This document shows, in pieces, positions 48,996 to 58,234 of a stretch of DNA of 64,000 nucleotides; the first letter of the stretch is position 1; each line of letters opens with the position of its first letter. The notes beneath the pieces were generated by a model. That model saw only the letters and a list, made by a program, of their open reading frames with translations. It was not told the DNA's origin and made no database searches. The stretch is taken from the NCBI RefSeq assembly GCF_010560025.1, contig NZ_SAIY01000001.1, positions 806,001 to 870,000 on the forward strand, written 5' to 3'. The position numbers and the translations under genes are program-made. The stretch is from Verrucosispora sioxanthis. Lineage in GTDB: Bacteria; Actinomycetota; Actinomycetes; Mycobacteriales; Micromonosporaceae.

Positions 48996-49000
48996 GGTTC

Positions 49001-49564
49001 TTACTCCTCTGTACGGGTCAGTTGCGACAGGCCCGCCCAACGCGGGTCGATCTGCTGGTGGCTGTGATCGGCCGGCAGATCGTCCCGGTGCACCCCGCAT
49101 TCGGGGCACAGACCTGGGCAGTCCTGACGGCAGAGCGGGTTGTTCGGCAGCGCGAGCACCACCGCGTCCCGCAACGCCGGTTCCAGGTCGATCAGGTCTC
49201 CCTGCATTCGACCGACCTCGTCTTCCTCGGTGGTGGCGTCCGTGGTGCTGTTCTCGTACGCGTACAGCTCCTGGATCGTCACCGTCACCGATTCGTTGAT
49301 CTCGCGCAGGCAGCGGCCGCACTCGCCCCGGATCGGACCGCTGACGGTCCCCGAGACGAGCACACCCTCGGACACCGACTCCATCCGCAGATCGAGGTCG
49401 AGGTCCGCGCCCTCCGGCACGCCGATCAACTCCACGCCGAGGTCCGACGGTGCCGGGACCACCCGTTCGACGGTACGCAGAGCACCAGGTCGGCGTGGCA
49501 GCTCCCTCGTGTCGAGGACCAGCGGCGACCTGGGGTCGAGTGAAGTGGGTGAGTTCTTGGGCAT
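49001..49564 (-). CDS. DUF177 (YceD) family protein
   Basis: 187 residues with the DUF177 pattern: VSGTVSGPIRGECGRCLREI, then the cysteine cluster RQDCPGLCPECGVHRDD. The family is almost always upstream of rpmF and is linked to 23S rRNA or ribosome assembly in some organisms. ATG at 49564. Confidence 0.93.
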   Translation of the reverse strand: MPKNSPTSLDPRSPLVLDTRELPRRPGALRTVERVVPAPSDLGVELIGVPEGADLDLDLRMESVSEGVLVSGTVSGPIRGECGRCLREINESVTVTIQELYAYENSTTDATTEEDEVGRMQGDLIDLEPALRDAVVLALPNNPLCRQDCPGLCPECGVHRDDLPADHSHQQIDPRWAGLSQLTRTEE

Positions 49565-49721
49565 AGTCAGACTCCGGCCGGTGAGAGGCCGACAAACGAG
49601 GTTACCTGGACGGACGCCCCAGCGTCGAACCGGGGTGACCAGCCGCAGCAGCGGTCGGTCCCGGCGGTGGCGGGCAGTCCGGTCGGCGGCGGACGATCCG
49701 TTCGGCGGCAGCGGTGCGAGA

Positions 49722-50219
49722 TCAGAAGGGCAGCGGTCGCTCCGCCTCGTCCCCGGCGAAGGTGCCGATCTCCCGCAGCGCGTGCATCTTGTCCCGGCCG
49801 CGCTCTATCGACGCCAGCGCCCGGGTGAGGAACTGTTCGAAGTTGGCCAGCGCGGTGTCGACGTAGTCGTCGACCTCCTCGCGCAGCCGCTGCGCCTCCG
49901 CCCGCGCCTCGGCGATGATCCGGGCACCCTCGTGCTCGGCGGAGACGGTGATCTCGTTCACCGAGACCAGGCGGGCGTGTTCCGCCTCACCCTCGCTGAT
50001 GATGCGGTCGGCCTCCCGCTTGCCGGCCTCCATGATCTTGTCCCGCTCCTCCAGCAGGGCAGCGGCGCGGCGCAGGTCGGCCGGAAGCCCTTCGCGCAGT
50101 TCGTCGAGGGCCCCGATCATCTCACTCCGGTCGACCATGCAGTTGTTGCGCGACATCGGCACGGAGCGCGCCTGCTCCACGATGTTGATCAGTTCGTCGA
50201 TGCGGTCGAGCGGGTCCAC
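49722..50219 (-). CDS. SepIVA-like septation coiled-coil protein
   Basis: 165 residues, almost all alpha-helical, with MDPLDRIDELINIVEQARSV at the N-terminus and a DivIVA-like coil (READRIISEGEAEHARLVSVNE; EGARIIAEARAEAQRLREEVDDYVD). Its place next to DUF177 and rnc matches SepIVA (Rv2927c), a mycobacterial cell-division regulator with a DivIVA-type domain. The assignment rests on synteny plus coiled-coil pattern. GTG at 50219 follows GGAGTGAGG. Confidence 0.82.
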   Translation of the reverse strand: MDPLDRIDELINIVEQARSVPMSRNNCMVDRSEMIGALDELREGLPADLRRAAALLEERDKIMEAGKREADRIISEGEAEHARLVSVNEITVSAEHEGARIIAEARAEAQRLREEVDDYVDTALANFEQFLTRALASIERGRDKMHALREIGTFAGDEAERPLPF

Positions 50220-50435
50220 CGGTACCTCACTCCTGTCATTCGTCGGGCCGACCTACATCATGCGGGCTGCGGCCGGTTTCCCGCTTCACCCAATGATGTC
50301 GTCCCGTACCAACCCCGCACCGACCCCTCCCCGGGCGTGTCGCACCACCCCACCTCGCGATCTCGCCCGTTCCGTCCCGGCAAACCGCGGTAGAAGCGGC
50401 ACAGCGGCGACCAGAACGGCACGATCGAGAGCTGG

Positions 50436-50921
50436 TCAGGGTGGTGGGGGGACCAGGCGGGCCTTGAGGGCGTCGCGGACCACGTCGGGGACGTGGGGGG
50501 TGACGTCGCCGCCCCACTTGGCCACGTCCTTCACCAGGCTCGACGAGAGGAAGGAGTAGAGCGGGTTGGTCGGCATGAACAGCGTCTCGACCCCGGCGAG
50601 ACCGATGTTCATCTGCGCCATCTGCAACTCGTAGTCGAAGTCGCTGACCGCCCGCAATCCCTTGATCAGCACGGTCGCCCGCTGCGCCCGGCAGAAGTCC
50701 ACGAGCAGGCCCCGGAAGGACGCCACCCGCACGTTGCCGTAGGAGGCGGTCACCTCACGGAGCATCTCGATCCGCTCCTCGACGGTGAACAGGCCGCTCT
50801 TCGACTGGTTGACCAGTACGCCGACGATCACCTCGTCGAACAGCCGGCTGGCCCGGCCGATGATGTCGAGGTGACCGTTGGTGACCGGGTCGAACGATCC
50901 GGGACACACCGCACGTCTCAT
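50436..50921 (-). CDS. coaD: phosphopantetheine adenylyltransferase CoaD
   Basis: Penultimate step of coenzyme A synthesis. 161 residues with the nucleotidyl-transferase fold: [21 protein letters not shown] (TxGH motif), [18 protein letters not shown], and the C-terminal [19 protein letters not shown]. Length is normal. The ATG at 50921 overlaps the rsmD stop by 4 nt. Confidence 0.97.
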   Translation of the reverse strand: MRRAVCPGSFDPVTNGHLDIIGRASRLFDEVIVGVLVNQSKSGLFTVEERIEMLREVTASYGNVRVASFRGLLVDFCRAQRATVLIKGLRAVSDFDYELQMAQMNIGLAGVETLFMPTNPLYSFLSSSLVKDVAKWGGDVTPHVPDVVRDALKARLVPPPP

Positions 50922-51481
50922 GATCGGCGACCGTACCAAAGGGTGGTCTCGCCGTACCGGCGACTGCGCTGGCCAGTGATGCCTTCCACCCACTCGACCG
51001 GTGCGCCACGGCTGGACCGCTCCACCACCACCACCGCCTCCGGCGCCAGCCATCCGCCGTCGACCAGAGCGGCGAGCATCGTGCGGACGCTGTCGTCCGG
51101 CAGCGCGTACGGCGGATCGGCGAAGACGACGTCGTACGGCTCGCCCGCCACGGCGGCGGCCAGGACGGTGGCGACCTTGCCGGCGACCAGCCGGGCCGAG
51201 GCGCCGACCCGCAGCGCCGTCAGGTTCTCCCGGATCACCCGGGCGGCGCGCGGGTCGGACTCGACAAGCAGTACGTGCCCAGCGCCCCGCGACAGCGCCT
51301 CCAGGCCGACCGCGCCCGAGCCGGCGTAGAGGTCGGCGAAGCGGGCACCGTCGAGGTCCATCTCGGCCTCGACCGCACTGAACAACGCCTCACGTACCCG
51401 GTCGGAGGTGGGTCGGGTGCCGGCACCGGGCGGGGCGGCGATCCGCCGACCGCCGAGGCTGCCCGCGACGATGCGGGTCAT
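50918..51481 (-). CDS. rsmD: 16S rRNA (guanine966-N2)-methyltransferase RsmD
   Basis: 187 residues with [35 protein letters not shown], the SAM site [17 protein letters not shown] and the catalytic DPPY ([11 protein letters not shown]). It precedes coaD, the usual pair in Actinobacteria (Rv2966c-Rv2965c). Confidence 0.96.
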   Translation of the reverse strand: MTRIVAGSLGGRRIAAPPGAGTRPTSDRVREALFSAVEAEMDLDGARFADLYAGSGAVGLEALSRGAGHVLLVESDPRAARVIRENLTALRVGASARLVAGKVATVLAAAVAGEPYDVVFADPPYALPDDSVRTMLAALVDGGWLAPEAVVVVERSSRGAPVEWVEGITGQRSRRYGETTLWYGRRS

Positions 51482-51767
51482 CGCTCGCTCCTGCTCACCT
51501 TCGTGACGCTACGCGAGACCAGAATCGGAGCGGGCGGCCCCCGCTTGATCACCGTGGGTGGATCAATGATCTCACATTCATAACATCTCACTTAAGCTTC
51601 CCTGAGGGCTGTTTCGTTTCTCACGATCTCGCTAGGGTCTGCCCGGTGCCGGCGTCATGGCCGCCGGTCATCGGCACGGGAGGCACCCTCTCAGGCGCGG
51701 CACGTGCCGCCAGCGCCGTCCGTCCCGCCCGCGCCGACCCTGACGCTTCTTTACCCCGGGAGTACGC
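51482..51767. other. intergenic region upstream of the surface-protein gene
   Basis: 286 bp, divergent on the left, with a locally low GC stretch (51560-51620). TTGATCACC-GTGG-GTGGATCAA (51546-51567) is an imperfect inverted repeat that may be a degenerate relative of the TTGATCA hairpins. TAGGGT at 51633-51638 is a possible -10 on the + strand. Confidence 0.4.
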
Positions 51768-53270
51768 GTGATCCGACCCAAGCTGTCGCTCCGGCGGCCG
51801 CTGGCTGTCCTGGCAGCCGCCCTCATCGGCCTGACCGGAGCGGCGGCGGTGGCCACCCCCGCCGCCGCACACCACACCACCATCACCGCCACCGTCGTCT
51901 GCGACCAGCTCAGCGGTGAGCGGGTGATCACGTGGACGGTGGCCAACAGCGAGCGCAGGACTGCCGCCACGGTCAAGAAGGTGACCGCCGAGCCGTCGAC
52001 TCCGGTCCAGGTACTCGTGCCGGGTGCCGACCCTGTCGACCTGCAGGGCGTGGCGATCCCCCGGAACGGCTCGGTCCAGGCCGTACAGCGCGTTCCGGGC
52101 GACACCGCCAGCGCCAAGCTCATCGTCGAGGGCCGCTGGGACAACCGGCGGGAGAGGACCAACGAGGGCACCATCAACCTCGCCGCCGACGGTGCGTGCA
52201 CGCCGGCGCCGAAGTGCGTCGACGCCAGCGAGGCGAAGTACAGCCACACCTTCGACGGCCCGAAGGGCACGGCGACGGTCAAGCTGGAGGGCGACCTGCC
52301 GCTGTGCGGCGAGGAGAAGCAGTACTTCACCCTGGTGTCGTACTTCGCCCCGCGCCCGCAGTTCGCCACCCCGCAGTACGTCTACGGCGAGCCGGACAGC
52401 GACTTCCTCGGCGCCGGCCAGAACGAGATCGAGCTGAACGTCGGTGTCCCGGACTGCCACACCCAGGTCGACCTGATCTGGGGCGGCGTCGACGAGGTCA
52501 TCGACCCGCTGGTCGAGGACGGCCCGCGCTACGGCTCGAAGAAGCTGGGCGAGAAGGGTGCTCCCGGCAACCGCTCGTCGGGCCCGCAGGGCTGGTACAA
52601 CGGCGGCAGCAAGAACTGCACCACCCCGGCGTCCACCTTCGCCTCCGCCTGCGACGGCAGCGTCACCGTCTCGCTGAGCAACGACGGTTCGATCTCGAAG
52701 TACCCGGTCGAGTTCGAGGTCCGGGGCGAGAACGGCTGGTCCAAGACCGTCACCGTCGCGCCGGGCAAGGCCGACAACGAGACCGTGGTGCCCGCCGAGA
52801 ACGCCGGCAAGATCGAGGTGCTGGTCGACGGCGAGGTCATCGAGAACGGCACGTACTCCTGGGAGCGTCCCGAGGACTGCCCGCTGCCGACGGTGACCAC
52901 CGACGCGGACTGCGAGACCTTCGGGCTGACCGCGTCGAACCCGGAGGGCGGCATGCCGGTCAAGGTGGAGTTCACCTACGGCGACAAGACCGAGACCCGT
53001 ACCGTCGCCCCGGGCTCGTCGGAGAAGGTCACCTTCCCGGCCGGTGACGAGGAGGCGGCGCTGGTCGTCCTGCCGGAGCTGGGCCTGGAGCTTGAGGTCG
53101 TCTACGCGCCTGAGGGCTGCGGTGGCGGTGGCGGCGGCGAGGAGCCGCCGGGCCTGCCGGTGACCGGCGCGGCGGCCGGCGGCATCGCCGCGGGCGCGAT
53201 CGCCCTGCTGGCGCTGGGCGCGGTCCTGTTCGTGATGGCGCGGCGGCGGCGGATCCACTTCACCGCCTGA
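51768..53270 (+). CDS. LPxTG-type cell-wall-anchored surface protein
   Basis: 500 residues: signal peptide (PLAVLAAALIGLTGAAAVATPAAA), an extracellular region, and a C-terminal sorting signal LPVTG followed by a membrane helix (GIAAGAIALLALGAVLFVMA) and a basic tail (RRRRIHF). Sortase attachment to the cell wall is expected. Two cysteine-framed beta-rich modules of similar design occur before a GGGGGE spacer: CDGSVTVSLSNDG...C and CETFGLTASNPEGG...C, each with a TVAPG turn. No enzyme motif is visible. GTG at 51768 has GGGAG 6 nt upstream. It lies divergently from rsmD. Confidence 0.88.
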   Translation: MIRPKLSLRRPLAVLAAALIGLTGAAAVATPAAAHHTTITATVVCDQLSGERVITWTVANSERRTAATVKKVTAEPSTPVQVLVPGADPVDLQGVAIPRNGSVQAVQRVPGDTASAKLIVEGRWDNRRERTNEGTINLAADGACTPAPKCVDASEAKYSHTFDGPKGTATVKLEGDLPLCGEEKQYFTLVSYFAPRPQFATPQYVYGEPDSDFLGAGQNEIELNVGVPDCHTQVDLIWGGVDEVIDPLVEDGPRYGSKKLGEKGAPGNRSSGPQGWYNGGSKNCTTPASTFASACDGSVTVSLSNDGSISKYPVEFEVRGENGWSKTVTVAPGKADNETVVPAENAGKIEVLVDGEVIENGTYSWERPEDCPLPTVTTDADCETFGLTASNPEGGMPVKVEFTYGDKTETRTVAPGSSEKVTFPAGDEEAALVVLPELGLELEVVYAPEGCGGGGGGEEPPGLPVTGAAAGGIAAGAIALLALGAVLFVMARRRRIHFTA

Positions 53271-53295
53271 GCCGAGCCGGCCAACTGAATTGATC

Positions 53296-53336
53296 TGAAC
53301 CGCCCCGGTCGCCCATATGGGCACCGGGGCGGTTCA
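53296..53336. terminator. bidirectional terminator between the surface protein and recG
   Basis: A perfect 14-bp inverted repeat (53296-53309 with 53323-53336) with an inner GCCCATATGGGC palindrome in the loop, followed on the + strand by CGTTTC. It lies 26 nt past the + strand stop and 95 nt past the recG stop on the other strand. Confidence 0.75.
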
Positions 53337-53430
53337 CGTTTCAGCGCAGGTCCTCCGACCGGCCGACCTGTCGAAGCCTGAGGGCGCTGCCGACCGGCGC
53401 ACGACCGTGGCGTCGACCACCAACGGACGG

Positions 53431-55635
53431 TCAGCCCTTTTCGAGGTACTCGGCGCGGTCGGCGTCGACCAGCGCGGCCACCGAGGCGGCGAGCGCCGGA
53501 TGCCGGGCCAGCGCCGGATCCTCCTCGACCAACGCGATCGCCTCCGCCCGCGCGTCCCGGATCAGGTCCGCGTCGCGCAGCAACGACAGCAGGCGCAGGT
53601 GCGAACGACGGCCGGACTGGGTGGCGCCCAGCACGTCCCCCTCCCGCCGCTGTTCCAGGTCCAGCTCGGCGAGCTTGAAGCCGTCGGTGGTGGAGGCGAC
53701 GGCGTCCAGCCGCTCCCGTGCCCCGCTGCCTTCGGCCGCCTCGGTCACCAGCAGGCAGAGCCCGGGTGCGCTGCCCCGGCCCACCCGGCCACGCAACTGG
53801 TGCAGCTGCGAGACGCCGAACCGGTCGGCGTCCAGCACCACCATCATCGTCGCGTTGGGGACGTCCACCCCCACCTCGACCACCGTGGTGGCCACCAGCA
53901 CGTCCAGCTCTCCGGCGGCGAAGGACCGCATCACCGCGTCCTTCTCGTCGGCCGGCAGCCGACCGTGCAGGACCCCGATCCGCAGCCCGTGCAGCGGCCC
54001 GTCGGCCAGCAACGGCGCGACGTCGGTCACCGCCAGCGGTGGCCGCCGTTCCGAGTCGTCGACCGCTGGCGGCTCCTCCTCGGCCCCCGACGTCGAATCC
54101 CCGATCCGAGGACAGACCACGTACGCCTGGTGGCCGGCGGTGACCTCCTCCCGCAGCCGCCGCCAGGCACGGTCGAGGAAGGCCGGCTTCTCCGCGGCCG
54201 GCACGACGTGCGAGGCGATCGGCGAACGACCGCGCGGCAACTGGGACAGGGTGGAGATCTCCAGGTCGCCGTAGACCGTCATGGCCACCGTACGGGGGAT
54301 CGGGGTGGCGGTCATCACCAGTACGTGCGGCGGCTGCTCCGCCTTGGCCCGCAACGCGTCGCGCTGCTCGACGCCGAACCGGTGCTGTTCGTCGACCACG
54401 ACCAGACCCAGGTCGGCGAAGTCGACCCCCTCGTAGAGCAGCGCGTGGGTGCCGAGCACGATGCCGGCCGCGCCGCTGGCGACCTCGGCCAGCGCCCGCC
54501 GCCGCGCCGCCGCGCCCAGCGAGCCGGTGACCAGTTCCACCCGGGTGGCGTGCTCGGCGGCACCCAGCTCACCGGCCTGGGCGAGCGGGCCGAGCAGGTC
54601 GAGCATGCCCCGGTGGTGCTGGGCGGCGAGCACCTCGGTGGGGGCCAGCAACGCGGCCTGCCCGCCCGCGTCGACCACCTGGAGCATGGCCCGCAGCGCC
54701 ACCACGGTCTTCCCGGAGCCGACCTCGCCCTGCAACAGCCGGTGCATCGGGTGACCGGTCGCGAGGTCGGCGGCGATCTCGACACCGACGTCACGCTGCC
54801 CGGCGGTCAGCTCGTACGGCAACCGGGCGTCGAAGGCGTCGAGCAGGCCACCCGGTCGCCCCGGACGGGGGCGCGCGGGCGACGCGGCGGCGTCCCGCTT
54901 GCGGCGGACCAGGGTCACCTGCACGGCGAACGCCTCGTCCCACTTCAGCCGCCGACGGGCCCGGTACAGCTCCTCCCGACTGGACGGCCGGTGGATCTCC
55001 CGTAGCGCGGTGCCCAGGCCGACCAGGTTCCGACCGGCCCGCACCGTCGCCGGCAACGGATCCTCCGGCGGGGCCACCGTGTCCAGCACCACCCGGACGC
55101 AGCGGGCGATCACCCAGGTGGGCACCGCCGCCGCGGCCGGATAGACCGGAATGAGTGCCCCGGCGAACTCCTCGATCTGCTCGCTGGCCGCCGCCTCGCT
55201 GTCGGTCTGTTCCCCGAGCAGGACGTACTCCGGCCCGTTGAGCTGCCGCCGGCCGCGGAACTCGGTGACCTTCCCGGCGAACAGCCCCCACCGGCCCGGC
55301 CGTAGCTCCCGTTCGCGCCACGCCTGGTTGCCGAAGAAGGTGAGGGTGAGGCTGCCACCGGAGCCGTCGCCGACGGTGACCTCCAGCAGGTTGCCCCGCC
55401 GCTGCCGCATCGGGCGTACGGCGGTGCGCTGCACCTGGGCCAGCACGGTGACCTGCTCGCCGACGTCCAACGCGCGGATGTCGGTGTGCTCGCCACGCTC
55501 GTCGTAGCGGCGGGGGAAGTGGTAGATCAGGTCACCCGCGGTGTGCAAGTCGAGGTGGCCGGCCAGCGCCTTGGCGGTCTTCTCACCGACCAGCTTCTTC
55601 AGCGGGGTGTCCAGACCGGACGGCTCGGCGGTCAT
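53431..55635 (-). CDS. recG: ATP-dependent DNA helicase RecG
   Basis: Branch-migrating helicase for stalled forks. 734 residues: N-terminal wedge domain (PLKKLVGEKTAKALAGHLDL), Walker A LLQGEVGSGKTVVALRAM, the APTEVLAAQHH motif, VVDEQHRFGVEQRDALR, VMTATPIPRTVAMTVYGDL and GRVGRGSAPGLC. Intact over 2.2 kb. The ATG at 55635 overlaps the stop of the fakA-like gene by 4 nt (ATGA). Confidence 0.96.
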   Translation of the reverse strand: MTAEPSGLDTPLKKLVGEKTAKALAGHLDLHTAGDLIYHFPRRYDERGEHTDIRALDVGEQVTVLAQVQRTAVRPMRQRRGNLLEVTVGDGSGGSLTLTFFGNQAWRERELRPGRWGLFAGKVTEFRGRRQLNGPEYVLLGEQTDSEAAASEQIEEFAGALIPVYPAAAAVPTWVIARCVRVVLDTVAPPEDPLPATVRAGRNLVGLGTALREIHRPSSREELYRARRRLKWDEAFAVQVTLVRRKRDAAASPARPRPGRPGGLLDAFDARLPYELTAGQRDVGVEIAADLATGHPMHRLLQGEVGSGKTVVALRAMLQVVDAGGQAALLAPTEVLAAQHHRGMLDLLGPLAQAGELGAAEHATRVELVTGSLGAAARRRALAEVASGAAGIVLGTHALLYEGVDFADLGLVVVDEQHRFGVEQRDALRAKAEQPPHVLVMTATPIPRTVAMTVYGDLEISTLSQLPRGRSPIASHVVPAAEKPAFLDRAWRRLREEVTAGHQAYVVCPRIGDSTSGAEEEPPAVDDSERRPPLAVTDVAPLLADGPLHGLRIGVLHGRLPADEKDAVMRSFAAGELDVLVATTVVEVGVDVPNATMMVVLDADRFGVSQLHQLRGRVGRGSAPGLCLLVTEAAEGSGARERLDAVASTTDGFKLAELDLEQRREGDVLGATQSGRRSHLRLLSLLRDADLIRDARAEAIALVEEDPALARHPALAASVAALVDADRAEYLEKG

Positions 55636-57229
55636 TCGACACCGACCAGCAACGGATGGTGCGGTTGCCCACCCGGGTACGCCTGCACCTCGACGAAGGG
55701 CCAGCGGGCCGTGATGTGCGTGCGCACCGCGTCGAGCAGCCCGTCGGGGGCGTCGGCGCCGACGAGCAGGGTGACCAGCTCGCCACCACCGCCGAGCATC
55801 CGGTCGACAAGTGCGACGCAGGTGTCCACCAGGTCGACGCCGATCAGGTTCACCTCCCCCTCGACCAGGGCGAGCACGTCACCGGCGTGGCACGGGCCGG
55901 CGACGGTGAGCGCGTCCCGGCCGGCCCGGCACACCTCGGCGTACCGGCAGGCGCCGGCCGCCTCGGCCATCGCGATCACGTCGTCGGCGAAGCGACGCCC
56001 CGGATCGCGTACGGCCAGCGCCGCCAGCGCCTGCACCGGTGAGCGGGTCGGCACCACGGCGACCTCCACCCCCAGCCGGTGCGCCTCCTCGACGACCTGG
56101 TTCGCCACCGCCTGCGCGGCCGGGTCGTTGGGCAGCACCACCACACGGGCCGCGCCGGTGGCGCGTACCGCGTCGAGCAGTTCACCGGTCGACGGATCAC
56201 CGGGCACCACCACCGCTCCCTCGGCGGCGAGCAGCTCGGCGATCCCGGCACCCGCGGCCACCACCACGGCGGCCCGCCCCTCGGACGACCGGGGCGGTAC
56301 GGGCTCGGTTGGTCGGCGAAGCGCGTCACCGCGATCTGGTGCGGGCGGCCGGCCACCACGCCCGCCTCGATCGCCGCGCCGACGTCGTTGACGTGCACAT
56401 GGACCTGCCAGGTGCCGTGGTCACCGACGACCACCAGGGAATCGCCGAGGCCGGCGAGGGTGGCCCGCATCCGCTGCACCGCGGCGGGCTCGGCGTCGAG
56501 CAGGAACTGCACCTCGTAGGCGTACTCGGTCGAGCCGGTCTCCCGCGCGACGGTGACCGGCGGCCGCACCGCCGAGAAGCTGGGCGCCGGCCGCACCGGG
56601 CTGTCCCCGCCACCACCTCGACCAGCGCGTCGAGCAGCAGGCACAGCCCCTGCCCACCGGCGTCGACCACCCCGGCCCGGGCCAGCGCCGGCAACTGCTC
56701 GGGGTACGGGCCAGCGCGCCGGCCGCGGCGTCGGCCGCCGCCCGGGCCACCACGCGCAGCTCGTCGCTGCCGGCCCGCTCGGCCGCGTCGGCCGCGGCCG
56801 AGACCACCGAGGCAGGGTGCCCTCGACCGGGCGGGCCACCGCCGTGTACGCCGCGTCGGTCGCCTCGCGCAGCGCCGCCGCCAGCTCCCGGCCCCGTACC
56901 TGCGGGGCGGCGGCCAGCGCGTCGGCGAGGCCGCGCAGGATCTGCGACAGGATCACCCCCGAGTTGCCCCGCGCGCCCAGCAGGGCACCCCGGGCCATCA
57001 GGCGCAACGCGTGCCCGTGCGCGGTCGCGACGCCGTCGGCGTGGGTGTCGAGATCCATCGCGAGCGCCTGGTGTGCGGAGGTGAGGGTGAGCACCAGGTT
57101 GGTGCCGGTGTCACCGTCGGGCACCGGGTAGACGTTCAGCTCGTCGATCTCACCCTGATGCCGCTTGAGCGCGGCCAGGCCGCTGGCGCACCAGCGGCGC
57201 ACGGCGGCGGCGTCGAGGGTGTCCAGCAC
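55632..57229 (-). pseudogene. DAK2-domain fatty-acid kinase FakA-like protein, four frameshifts
   Basis: FakA (YloV) phosphorylates fatty acids held by FakB, feeding PlsX/PlsY. The N-terminal DhaL domain is clear: ALKRHQGEIDELNVYPVPDG, LMARGALLGARGNSGVILSQ. Then coherent pieces lie in alternating frames: SAAADAAERAGSDELRVVAR; LARAGVVDAGGQGLCLLLDA; YAYEVQFLLDAEPAAVQRMR and VHVHVNDVGAAIEAG; and AAGAGIAELLAAEGAVVVPG to the end at 55632. One added base at each of about 56811-56817, 56701-56704, 56605-56608 and 56291-56294 gives exactly 533 residues, the family size. Upstream of recG, as in mycobacteria. Almost certainly a sequencing-consensus artefact. Confidence 0.85.
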
Positions 57230-57445
57230 GGTGGCAGCCTACTGGCGTACGCTGACACTCGCCCGGCACCGGGTGGGTGCGCCCCGGTCGGGTTTTCCGG
57301 CATGGTGCTGCCCGCGTCGGATGCCGAGCCGTCTCGGTGGCCGAGCCCGGTTGGGCGGGCGGTTCCCCCATCGGGTACCCTGGCCAGGTTGCCCGGGCTG
57401 CGCCTGGTGCCGACTTCATGAACGTTTCAATCCCAGGAGTATCCC

Positions 57446-57637
57446 GTGGCTAGCGTGTGCGACGTCTGTGGCAAGGGGCCGGGCTTCGGCCACAACGTGT
57501 CCCACTCGCACCGGCGGACCAACCGCCGCTGGAACCCGAACATCCAGTCGGTGCGCACCCCGGCCGGTGGCGGCACGACCAAGAAGCTGAAGGTCTGCAC
57601 GTCCTGCATCAAGGCCGGCAAGGTCGCCCGCGCCTGA
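57446..57637 (+). CDS. rpmB: 50S ribosomal protein L28
   Basis: 63 residues: [31 protein letters not shown], then [10 protein letters not shown]. Both CxxC pairs are present, so it is the zinc-binding form, while many Actinobacteria also carry a zinc-free paralogue induced under zinc limitation. GTG at 57446 follows CAGGAG. Divergent from fakA-recG. Confidence 0.96.
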   Translation: MASVCDVCGKGPGFGHNVSHSHRRTNRRWNPNIQSVRTPAGGGTTKKLKVCTSCIKAGKVARA

Positions 57638-57666
57638 CGCGGTAGCACCCGGACATCACGACCGTC

Positions 57667-57698
57667 ACACCGGCGGGCCCCGACGGGCCCGCCGGTGT
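57667..57698. terminator. bidirectional terminator after rpmB
   Basis: Perfect 14-bp stem (57667-57680 with 57685-57698) closed by the tetraloop CGAC, between convergent rpmB and the GNAT gene. Confidence 0.75.
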
Positions 57699-57723
57699 CG
57701 TCGTGTCCGCGGGAGCCGGGGGC

Positions 57724-58185
57724 TCAGAGCGTGCGGCCGAACGACAGGCAGCCGGGCTCGTCGGCGTAGAAGCCGAAGTTGGGGATCCGCTCGTAGCCGG
57801 CCGCCTTGTACAACGCGATCGCCTCGGGCTGGCGGTCACCGCACTCCAGGATGATCCGTCGGCGGCCGTTTTCCCGGGCCGAGCGTTCGATGGCCGCCAG
57901 CACCGTGCGGGCCACCCCCCGCCCCCGCGCCTGTGGCGCGGTGTACATCCGCTTCACCTCGGCGGCCTGGTCGCCGTGGCTGCGCCAGCCGCCGCAGCCC
58001 ACCGGCTGCCCGTCGATCCGGGCGACCAGGAACGCCCCGGCCGGCGGTACGAACTCGCTCGCGTCGACCGGGGTCTCGTCGCCGCTGCCGCCGTAGCGGG
58101 CGCCCAGATCGGCCAGGGTCGCAGTGATCAACCGCTGGGCCACCGGAGAGTCGAACGGCACCATGTGGATCTCAATTTCGGGCAC
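57724..58185 (-). CDS. GNAT family N-acetyltransferase
   Basis: 153 residues of the GNAT fold. The acetyl-CoA loop is in YTAPQARGRGVARTVLAAIE and the late strand is EAIALYKAAGYERIPNFG. Acceptor unknown. GTG at 58185 has TACCCT 6 nt upstream, so a leaderless start is likely; the longer reading is rejected. Confidence 0.85.
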   Translation of the reverse strand: MPEIEIHMVPFDSPVAQRLITATLADLGARYGGSGDETPVDASEFVPPAGAFLVARIDGQPVGCGGWRSHGDQAAEVKRMYTAPQARGRGVARTVLAAIERSARENGRRRIILECGDRQPEAIALYKAAGYERIPNFGFYADEPGCLSFGRTL

Positions 58186-58191
58186 CCGTGC

Positions 58192-58197
58192 AGGGTA
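58192..58197 (-). promoter_or_regulatory. -10 element TACCCT of the GNAT gene (leaderless)
   Basis: TACCCT lies 6 nt before the GTG at 58185 on the minus strand. Confidence 0.5.
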
Positions 58198-58234
58198 CGA
58201 CGCGACCGGCGGCACCCCGCCGGGTGGCCGATGG

